Positions 42,498 through 48,860 of a DNA stretch of 59,771 nucleotides are shown piece after piece. This stretch comes from Gammaproteobacteria bacterium (GTDB lineage: Bacteria; Pseudomonadota; Gammaproteobacteria; Pseudomonadales; Azotimanducaceae). Under the pieces are notes generated by a model. It was not told where the DNA came from. It saw nothing but the letters and a program-made list of their open reading frames with translations, and did not search any database. The stretch lies in contig JAUIAV010000027.1 in assembly GCA_030425195.1 (NCBI GenBank), positions 1-59,771 on the forward strand, given 5' to 3'. Made by a program: the position numbers and the translations under genes. The first letter of the stretch is position 1. Every line of letters starts with the position of its first letter.

Positions 42498-42525
42498 CTT
42501 GAATTCCCAGGGTTTGGCCACATTG
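42498..42525 (+). promoter_or_regulatory. Sigma-32-like heat-shock promoter of clpB
   Basis: CTTGAA at 42498-42503, a 14-base spacer, then CCACATTG at 42518-42525, close to the sigma-32 -35 (CTTGAA) and -10 (CCCCATNT). The predicted transcript would begin about 25 bases before the clpB ATG. ClpB is a classic sigma-32 gene, so position and function agree. Confidence 0.65.
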
Positions 42526-42556
42526 TACCAACAGTCGTTCATTACGAGAGAAATTC

Positions 42557-45133
42557 ATGCGACCGGACAAGATGACGAGTCGACTGCAGGAGGCCATCGG
42601 GGATGCCCAGTCACTGGCCCTGGGCCGGGATCACACGGCTCTGGAGCCCCTGCACCTGTTTGCCGCGCTGCTCGAGCAGAAACCGGGCTCGGTGCCCGCC
42701 CTCCTGACCAGTGCCGGTGCGGACCTGCCGCGTCTCAGGGGTGCCGTGGAGGATGGTCTCGAAGCCATGGCCACGCTGAGCACGCCCACTGGTGAAATAG
42801 CGCCGTCGGCGGCCTTCGTCCGGATATTCAATCTGGCCGATCGTGCCGCTCAGAAAGCCGGTGATGCCTATCTCTCGTCGGAACAGGTGCTGCTGGCCAT
42901 GCTCGAAGACCCGTCCGTGGGACGGATGCTCAGCGCCAGCGGCGTGAATGTCGAATCCCTTCAGGAGGCCATCAACATGTCCAGAGCCGGTGAAACCGTA
43001 GACGATCCCAACGCGGAAGATGCGCGGGAAGCGCTCTCCAAGTACACGGTGGATCTGACCGAGCGTGCGGAGCAGGGCAAGCTCGATCCGGTGATCGGCC
43101 GGGACGATGAGATCCGTCGCACCGTGCAGGTGCTGCAGCGAAGGACCAAGAACAATCCGGTGCTCATCGGCGAACCCGGGGTGGGAAAGACGGCCATCGT
43201 CGAAGGCCTCGCCCAGCGGATCCTCAACGGCGAAGTGCCCGAAGGGCTCAAGAACAAACGCATCCTGGCGCTGGACATGGGGGCGCTGATTGCCGGTGCC
43301 AAGTTCCGCGGCGAGTTCGAGGAGCGCCTGAAGGCGGTGCTGAACGAGCTGGCGAAACAGGAAGGCAACGTCATTCTGTTCATAGACGAACTCCATACCA
43401 TGGTGGGGGCCGGCAAGGCCGAAGGCGCCATGGATGCGGGCAACATGCTGAAGCCGGCGCTGGCCCGGGGTGAGCTGCACTGTGTGGGCGCGACCACGCT
43501 CGACGAATACCGCCAGTACATCGAAAAGGACGCCGCGCTGGAGCGCCGCTTCCAGAAAGTGCAGGTGGATGAGCCGAGCGTCGAGGATGCCATTGCCATT
43601 CTGCGGGGTCTGAAGGAGCGCTACGAGCTGCACCATGCGGTGGACATCACGGATCCGGCCATCGTTGCCGCGGCCCGCCTCTCGCACCGCTACATCACCG
43701 ACCGGCAGCTGCCTGACAAGGCCATCGACCTCATCGACGAGGCAGCCAGCCGCATCCGTATGGAGATGGACTCCAAACCGGAGGCCATGGACAAGCTGGA
43801 GCGGCGCCTGATCCAGTTCAAGATGGAAGCAGAAGCCCTCAAGCAGGAATCCGACGAGGCGAGTAAGAAGCGCCTGCAGGATCTGAACGAATCCATCGAT
43901 CAGCTCGAGAAGGAGTACGCCGACCTGGACGAGATCTGGCAGGCGGAAAAGGCCACGCTGCGGGGGGCACAGGAACTGAAGGAAGACCTGGATGCGGCCC
44001 GCGGCGAATTCGAAGCGGCTCGCCGCGCGGGCGATCTGGGCCGGATGTCCGAACTTCAGTACGGACGCATTCCCGAACTCGAGAAGCAGCTCGAGGCGGC
44101 CAGCCAGAACGGCGAGTCGGCACCCCGACAACTGCTGCGCAACAGCGTCACGGAAGAGGAAGTGGCGGAAGTGGTGAGCAAGTGGACGGGGATCCCGATC
44201 TCCAAGCTGCTCGAAGGTGAGCGTGAAAAGCTTCTGCACCTGGAAGAACAGCTCCATCAGCGCGTGGTGGGTCAGGACGAGGCGGTCACCACGGTGGCAG
44301 ATGCCGTCCGCCGGTCCCGCGCCGGGCTGTCGGACCCCAACAAGCCGAACGGTTCGTTCATGTTTCTCGGTCCCACCGGTGTCGGTAAGACGGAACTCTG
44401 CAAAGCTCTGGCAGAAGTGCTGTTCGATTCCGAGGACGCCATGCTGCGCGTGGATATGTCCGAGTTCATGGAAAAGCATTCGGTGGCCCGTCTGATCGGT
44501 GCGCCTCCCGGTTACGTCGGCTACGAGGAGGGCGGCTACCTGACGGAGAAGGTCCGCCGGCGCCCGTACTCTCTGATCCTGCTGGACGAGATCGAGAAAG
44601 CGCATCCGGACGTCTTCAACATTCTGCTGCAGGTGCTGGACGACGGTCGTCTGACGGACGGCCACGGCCGCACGGTGGATTTCCGCAATACGGTTCTGGT
44701 GATGACCTCGAATATCGGTTCCCAGGCTATCCAGTCCCTGACGGAAACCGGTCAGACAGACCGGATCAAGGCAACGGTCATGGGAGAGGTGCAGCAGCAC
44801 TTCCGTCCGGAGTTCATCAACCGGATCGACGATACCGTGGTCTTCCACCCGCTTTCGAAAGAGAACGTGGCGGAGATAGCCACCATCCAGTTCGACGTTC
44901 TTAAGGCCAGACTTGCCGACCAGGATGTGAGCATCGAACTCAGCCCTGAAGCGGTGTCTGCGCTGGTGGAGGAGGGCTACGACCCGGTCTACGGTGCCAG
45001 GCCGCTGAAGCGGGTGATCCAGAAACGGATCGAGAACCCGCTGGCGCAGCGGCTCCTGGCGGGCGAATTCCCGCCGGGCAGTACCATCCGGGTGGGGCTC
45101 GGCGACGATGGGTTCAGCTTCGATGGCGCCTGA
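42557..45133 (+). CDS. clpB: ClpB disaggregase
   Basis: 858 residues, the normal length. The N-domain ([30 protein letters not shown]) is followed by AAA-1 with Walker [10 protein letters not shown] near 204 and [13 protein letters not shown], a long middle coiled coil at about 410-530 ([23 protein letters not shown]) and AAA-2 with [10 protein letters not shown] near 605 and [22 protein letters not shown] is the pore loop. It works with DnaK to resolubilise aggregates. A sigma-32-like promoter precedes it and a LexA-type box begins six bases after its stop. Confidence 0.97.
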   Translation: MRPDKMTSRLQEAIGDAQSLALGRDHTALEPLHLFAALLEQKPGSVPALLTSAGADLPRLRGAVEDGLEAMATLSTPTGEIAPSAAFVRIFNLADRAAQKAGDAYLSSEQVLLAMLEDPSVGRMLSASGVNVESLQEAINMSRAGETVDDPNAEDAREALSKYTVDLTERAEQGKLDPVIGRDDEIRRTVQVLQRRTKNNPVLIGEPGVGKTAIVEGLAQRILNGEVPEGLKNKRILALDMGALIAGAKFRGEFEERLKAVLNELAKQEGNVILFIDELHTMVGAGKAEGAMDAGNMLKPALARGELHCVGATTLDEYRQYIEKDAALERRFQKVQVDEPSVEDAIAILRGLKERYELHHAVDITDPAIVAAARLSHRYITDRQLPDKAIDLIDEAASRIRMEMDSKPEAMDKLERRLIQFKMEAEALKQESDEASKKRLQDLNESIDQLEKEYADLDEIWQAEKATLRGAQELKEDLDAARGEFEAARRAGDLGRMSELQYGRIPELEKQLEAASQNGESAPRQLLRNSVTEEEVAEVVSKWTGIPISKLLEGEREKLLHLEEQLHQRVVGQDEAVTTVADAVRRSRAGLSDPNKPNGSFMFLGPTGVGKTELCKALAEVLFDSEDAMLRVDMSEFMEKHSVARLIGAPPGYVGYEEGGYLTEKVRRRPYSLILLDEIEKAHPDVFNILLQVLDDGRLTDGHGRTVDFRNTVLVMTSNIGSQAIQSLTETGQTDRIKATVMGEVQQHFRPEFINRIDDTVVFHPLSKENVAEIATIQFDVLKARLADQDVSIELSPEAVSALVEEGYDPVYGARPLKRVIQKRIENPLAQRLLAGEFPPGSTIRVGLGDDGFSFDGA

Positions 45134-45138
45134 CGGAC

Positions 45139-45158
45139 TATTGTATATATATACAGTA
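45139..45158 (+). promoter_or_regulatory. LexA/SOS box
   Basis: TTGTATATATATACAG at 45141-45156 is one base from the E. coli consensus CTGTATATATATACAG; including flanks, the 20-bp element agrees at 19 of 20 positions with the ideal operator. It starts six bases after the clpB stop and ends 19 bases before the next start codon. It overlaps the -35 and spacer of the promoter below, so LexA would block transcription. Confidence 0.85.
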
Positions 45159-45169
45159 TCGGCTAGGAT
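45141..45169 (+). promoter_or_regulatory. Candidate sigma-70 promoter overlapped by the LexA box
   Basis: TTGTAT (45141-45146), a 17-base spacer and TAGGAT (45164-45169). If used, the transcript would begin almost at ATG 45178 and be leaderless. The AGGA at 45165-45168 lies nine bases before that ATG, so an upstream start point using TACAGT at 45153 as -10 is an alternative. Confidence 0.45.
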
Positions 45170-45177
45170 TCCGTAGC

Positions 45178-45513
45178 ATGAACAGAGGTGCTCACAGCCC
45201 GGACGGTCAGGACGGTCAGGACGGTCAGGACGGTCAGGACGGTCAGAACGATCAGGACGATCAACTGACGCTCTTCCCCGGCAGCCTTCACCCTGCCGGG
45301 GAACTGGCCCGGGCGCAGACGGCAACGTCCGCAAAAGTCGCCCCCAGGACCATCCGGGTCAATCCGCACCTCACTGCCGCCCGCCGGATCGCCCGTGGGA
45401 TGAGACGGCTCAAGGATCGCGACGCTGAAACCCGCGCCGGGCTTGCGATCTGTGCTCAGCTGAAAGCCTACCTTCAGGACGACGCCGGTCAGTCTCCGCC
45501 CTCGCCGCACTGA
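45178..45513 (+). CDS. Small SOS-controlled protein with a sliding-clamp-binding motif
   Basis: 111 residues of no family I recognise. Residues 8-29 are a Gly-Gln-Asp repeat (GQD repeated), directly followed by DDQLTLFPGS: QLTLF fits the beta-clamp-binding consensus QLxLF. The C-terminal half is basic and helical (AARRIARGMRRLKDRDAETRAGLAICAQLKAYL), possibly DNA- or protein-binding. A LexA-type box lies 19 bases upstream, so induction by DNA damage is likely. It could be a divergent cell-division or replication inhibitor, but it lacks a SulA-like RecA fold. Function is an inference from motif and regulation only. Confidence 0.72.
   Translation: MNRGAHSPDGQDGQDGQDGQDGQNDQDDQLTLFPGSLHPAGELARAQTATSAKVAPRTIRVNPHLTAARRIARGMRRLKDRDAETRAGLAICAQLKAYLQDDAGQSPPSPH
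45202..45264 (+). repeat. In-frame 9-bp minisatellite (GACGGTCAG)
   Basis: Five perfect consecutive GACGGTCAG units at 45202-45246, then two degenerate ones (AACGATCAG, GACGATCAA) to 45264. Each unit codes for Asp-Gly-Gln, so copy-number changes keep the frame and move the clamp motif relative to the N-terminus. Confidence 0.9.
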
Positions 45514-45752
45514 CAGATACCGACAGCTCTGAACCCTGCAGCCCTCCCGCCCGGGTCCGGTTCGACGCGCTCCAGGCGACCACGGTTGTTCCGGAGACCT
45601 GAAAAGTGTTCAATTTGCGAACTGCGACAGCAGAGTCGCCCGGACCCGGGCTACTATTTCCCTCAAATTCAGTAAGATAGCGCCCTCCCTCAAAAAACGA
45701 ATGAGCTCGCGGGCAGCCGTGGGTGGGTCAACTACAGGTAGTCAGAACCGTC
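45514..45752. other. galU leader region with a 12-bp inverted repeat
   Basis: 240 bases. Arms GCCCGGGTCCGG (45549-45560) and CCGGACCCGGGC (45640-45651) are perfect complements separated by 79 bases. A TAAGAT at 45673-45678 is the best -10-like hexamer, without a good -35. No clear terminator for the preceding small gene was found. Confidence 0.5.
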
Positions 45753-46592
45753 ATGATCAACAAGTGTCTCTTTCCGGTCGCCGGGTACGGTACCCGGTTC
45801 CTGCCAGCCACCAAGGCCATGCCGAAGGAAGTGCTGCCCATCCTCGATAAGCCGCTGGTGCAGTATGGCGTCGAGGAAGCTTTCGCGGCGGGACTGACGG
45901 ACATCGGTTTCGTCACAGGCCGGGGAAAGCGGGCCATCGAAGATCATTTCGACATGAGCTACGAGCTCGAGCACCAGATCGCCGGCACCGGCAAGGAGCA
46001 GCAGCTGGCCGGTATCCGGGAGCTCATCGAACGCTGCACGTTCTCCTACACGCGACAGGTGCATATGCGCGGGCTCGGCGATGCCATCCTGAAAGGCAGA
46101 ACGGTCCTGGGAGACGTCCCGTTCGGCGTGGTGCTGGCGGACGATCTCTGCCTCGGGGCAGACGACGGCAAGGGCCCGGGCGTGCTCGAGCAGATGGTGG
46201 GTCTGTACAAGCAGTTCCGCTGCAGCATCGTGGCCGTGGAGGAGGTTCCGGAGGATCAGGCGCACAAGTACGGCGTGATCGCTGGTGAGTCCCTGTCCGA
46301 GAATCTGATCCGGGTCACCGATATGGTGGAGAAGCCGCCGGAAGGCACCGCGCCGAGCAACCTGGCCATCATCGGCCGGTACATCCTGACCCCGGACATA
46401 TTCGAGATCATCGAGAACACGGCCCCCGGCAAGAACGGAGAGCTGCAGATCACCGACGCGCTGCTCACGCAGGCGAAAAAAGGGTGTGTGATCGCGTACA
46501 AGTTTGAAGGCCGTCGCTTCGATTGCGGCTCGGTGGCCGGTTTCGTGGAGGCCACCAACTACTTCTACCAGCTGAAGTACGGCCGGAAATGA
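45753..46592 (+). CDS. galU: UTP-glucose-1-phosphate uridylyltransferase GalU
   Basis: 279 residues from ATG 45753. FPVAGYGTRFLPATKAMPKEVLPILDKPLVQYGVEEA holds the nucleotide and catalytic residues, GRGKRAIEDHFD and RGLGDAILKGRTVLGDVPFGVVLADDLC (metal Asp) follow, and LAIIGRYILTPDIFEII and FDCGSVAGFVEATNYF complete the fold. It makes UDP-glucose for lipopolysaccharide and other glycans. The stop overlaps the next start by four bases (ATGA), so it heads the run towards murB. Confidence 0.96.
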   Translation: MINKCLFPVAGYGTRFLPATKAMPKEVLPILDKPLVQYGVEEAFAAGLTDIGFVTGRGKRAIEDHFDMSYELEHQIAGTGKEQQLAGIRELIERCTFSYTRQVHMRGLGDAILKGRTVLGDVPFGVVLADDLCLGADDGKGPGVLEQMVGLYKQFRCSIVAVEEVPEDQAHKYGVIAGESLSENLIRVTDMVEKPPEGTAPSNLAIIGRYILTPDIFEIIENTAPGKNGELQITDALLTQAKKGCVIAYKFEGRRFDCGSVAGFVEATNYFYQLKYGRK

Positions 46593-47761
46593 CGGACGCC
46601 GCCTTCGATGCCGTCACCGCGGCACTGCTCGAGCGGCCGACGGCGCCCATGGCCTTCGAGACCCCGGTGAGCCTGGATACGCTGCCGACACCGGTTCTGC
46701 TGCTCGACGAAAACGGCCTCATGCGCAACATCGAAAAGATGGCCGGCTATCTTGGCACCCGGAACAAGGGCTTCCGACCGCACGCGAAAACCCACAAATG
46801 CCCCGAGATTGCCCGTCGACAGATGGCGGCCGGCGCCGTCGGTATCTGCGCTGCCAAGGTGTCGGAGGCATTCGTGCTCGTGCATGCCGGAATCGACAGC
46901 GTTCTGATTACGTCCGCCATCATGTCACCCGCCAAAGCTCGGGTGCTGGCGGAACTCTCCCGCCATGCCAGCCTGGACGTGGTGGTCGACTGCGAGGCGG
47001 GGCTGGAGCTGCTCGAAGCCGCGCTCGAGGGCGATGACCGGCTCGGAGTCCTGATCGATCTGGACGTGGAGATGGGCCGTACTGGCACGCGCTCCGACGA
47101 CGAGGCCCGGGTTCTGGCCGAGAGGATTTCCGCCTCGCCGAACATGGTTTTCCGTGGTGTGCAGCACTATGCGGGACATCTGATGCATGTGGAGGGTTTC
47201 GATGCCCGACGGGACCGCTCTCTCAGACTCTGGGAGACGGTAGCGGGGCGGGTTGAGAAACTCGCCAGCGCGGGGTTTCCCTCGGAGGTCGTCACCGGCT
47301 GCGGAACCGGTACCTTCAACATCGATTCCGAGGTCGCGGTGGTCACCGATCTGCAGGTGGGCAGCTACGTGTTCATGGATCAGGAGTACCGCCTGATCGG
47401 CGGTCCGGGAAGCGAGCTCTTCGATGACTTCGAAGTGACGCTGACGGTGGCGACCACGGCCATCAGCCAGCCCATGGGCGTGCGTGCGATCACCGTTGAC
47501 GGCGGATTCAAAGTGTTCGCCTCGGACAGCGTGAACCCGGAACCGCTCGATCTCGCCGGCAGCCGGTACCGTTTCGGCGGTGACGAGCATGGGATCCTTC
47601 TGCTGGAAGAGGGCACGCAGCAGCCCGTCCTCGGCAGCGTGCAGAGATTCATCACCCCGCATTGCGATCCCACCGTCAACCTGCACGACGTTTACTGGGT
47701 TCACGACGGGGATCAGGTATATTCCCGTTGGCCGATCAGTGCCCGGGGTTGTTCCTGGTGA
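46589..47761 (+). CDS. D-threonine aldolase/DSD1-type PLP enzyme
   Basis: 390 residues, fold-type III PLP enzyme. TPVLLLDENGLMRNIEKM leads to RPHAKTHKCPEIARRQ with the PLP Lys, then GVLIDLDVEMGRTG, VVTGCGTGTFNI and the C-terminal metal site RFITPHCDPTVNLHDVYWV (His and Asp), as in D-threonine aldolase and D-serine dehydratase. It cleaves or dehydrates a beta-hydroxy-D-amino acid; which one is not clear. Its place between galU and exbB is unusual. ATG 46589 is coupled to galU. Confidence 0.88.
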   Translation: MTDAAFDAVTAALLERPTAPMAFETPVSLDTLPTPVLLLDENGLMRNIEKMAGYLGTRNKGFRPHAKTHKCPEIARRQMAAGAVGICAAKVSEAFVLVHAGIDSVLITSAIMSPAKARVLAELSRHASLDVVVDCEAGLELLEAALEGDDRLGVLIDLDVEMGRTGTRSDDEARVLAERISASPNMVFRGVQHYAGHLMHVEGFDARRDRSLRLWETVAGRVEKLASAGFPSEVVTGCGTGTFNIDSEVAVVTDLQVGSYVFMDQEYRLIGGPGSELFDDFEVTLTVATTAISQPMGVRAITVDGGFKVFASDSVNPEPLDLAGSRYRFGGDEHGILLLEEGTQQPVLGSVQRFITPHCDPTVNLHDVYWVHDGDQVYSRWPISARGCSW

Positions 47762-47792
47762 GCAATTCCGGGAATCGAACAAGGAGTTTCGA

Positions 47793-47822
47793 ATGGTAGT
47801 TCTGGAGGTGACGGTTGCTTGA
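47793..47822 (+). CDS. Possible 9-codon leader ORF overlapping the exbB start
   Basis: ATG 47793 is preceded by AAGGAG at seven bases and encodes MVVLEVTVA before a TGA at 47820-47822. The exbB TTG at 47815 lies inside this ORF, in another frame. It may tune exbB translation by coupling. It could also be chance. Confidence 0.4.
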   Translation: MVVLEVTVA

Positions 47823-48438
47823 GATCGTTCAGTCTGGCGGCTGGCTCATGGTGCCTATTCTGTTGTGCAGCATCGTTGCTGCCGCGATCTGTGTGGAACG
47901 TCTCTGGACGCTCCAGCGATCGAGAATTGTTCCGAAGAATCTGGTGGCGCAGATCTGGAGTGCTGTGAAAACGGAGGAGCTGGACAACCAGAAGCTTCGC
48001 GAGCTCCGCACTTCGAGTCCGCTGGGCCAGGTGCTCGCGGCCGGCGTCGCCAACGCGAAACGGGGGCGAGAGGTGATGAAGGAAGCCATGGAGGAATCCG
48101 CCAGCCAGGTCAGTCACGACATGGAACGGTATCTGACCTCTCTCGGCATCATAGCCTCGATTTCGCCGCTGCTGGGTCTGCTCGGCACCGTGGTGGGCAT
48201 GATCAAGGTGTTCACCGCGCTCATGCTGGAAGGGGCGGGCAATGCCAACGTGCTGGCGGGCGGTATTTCTCAGGCGCTGATCACCACGGCGGCGGGTCTG
48301 TCGGTGGCCATACCCGCGCTCATGTTTCATCGTTTCTTCCTCCGGCGTATCGATGAGCTGGTGGTGAGCATGGAGCAGGAAGCCGGCAAGCTGGTCGAGA
48401 TCCTGCAGGGTGACCGGGAAGACGAGCCGCGGCTGTGA
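47815..48438 (+). CDS. exbB: ExbB/TolQ-family proton channel protein
   Basis: 207 residues. TTG 47815 has the strong element GGAGGTGA five bases upstream, and the product begins with the family-typical EIVQSGGWLMVPILLCSIVAAAICVERLWTL. Two further helices are GIIASISPLLGLLGTVVGMIKVF (channel core) and ISQALITTAAGLSVAIPALMFHRFF. With ExbD it powers an envelope process by proton flow. In this neighbourhood (before lipid A export genes) such pairs are conserved, though their partner is not certain. It is distinct from the channel protein at 6076. Confidence 0.93.
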   Translation: MLEIVQSGGWLMVPILLCSIVAAAICVERLWTLQRSRIVPKNLVAQIWSAVKTEELDNQKLRELRTSSPLGQVLAAGVANAKRGREVMKEAMEESASQVSHDMERYLTSLGIIASISPLLGLLGTVVGMIKVFTALMLEGAGNANVLAGGISQALITTAAGLSVAIPALMFHRFFLRRIDELVVSMEQEAGKLVEILQGDREDEPRL

Positions 48439-48860
48439 AATTCTCGCGACGAGGACGCCATGAAGCGAGTGTGGAACTGACACCGCTCATCGATGTGGTA
48501 TTCCTGCTGCTCATCTTCTTCATGGTCTCGACCACCTTCATCCGTGAAACACAGTTGAAGATCGATCTCCCGGAAGCTGCAGGCGAACTCCAGGAGATCG
48601 AAGAGGAGGTGATCGAGATTACCGTGGATCGTGTCGGTGACTATGCGGTCAACGACCGTCTGCTGGTCGACAACGATCTGCTCACGCTCATCCGGGCGCT
48701 GGAGCAGGTGGTGGAGGCCGGGGGATCGTCGGGTTCCCGGCTGATCATCACTGCCGATGCGAATGCCGCGCACCAGAGCGTGGTCCGAGCCATGGATGCT
48801 GCCGGAAAGGTGGGGCTGACGCGTATCAGCATCACTACTCAGCAGCCTGCGGAAGAGTGA
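48435..48860 (+). CDS. exbD: ExbD/TolR-family protein
   Basis: 141 residues from GTG 48435, coupled to exbB (GTGA). One N-terminal helix, ASVELTPLIDVVFLLLIFFM, carries the proton-binding Asp (about residue 20). The periplasmic part has EVIEITVDRVGDYAVNDRLLVDN and SGSRLIITADANAAHQSVVRAMDAAGKVGLTRISI, typical of ExbD. This is the normal reference for the ExbD-like segments in the VWA proteins at 2750-4843. Confidence 0.94.
   Translation: MKFSRRGRHEASVELTPLIDVVFLLLIFFMVSTTFIRETQLKIDLPEAAGELQEIEEEVIEITVDRVGDYAVNDRLLVDNDLLTLIRALEQVVEAGGSSGSRLIITADANAAHQSVVRAMDAAGKVGLTRISITTQQPAEE

Noticed and set aside
42611-45334. A 907-codon open frame on the minus strand
   Set aside because: It is the antisense shadow of clpB, has no recognised domain and follows clpB codon structure.
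45163-45510. Minus-strand frame with a Thr-Val-Leu repeat
   Set aside because: It is the complement of the GQD repeat; the plus-strand frame has the promoter, the LexA box and a Shine-Dalgarno.
45178-45513. SulA cell-division inhibitor
   Set aside because: The SOS box and the QLxLF motif would suit it, but the C-terminal half lacks a RecA-like fold and is too short.
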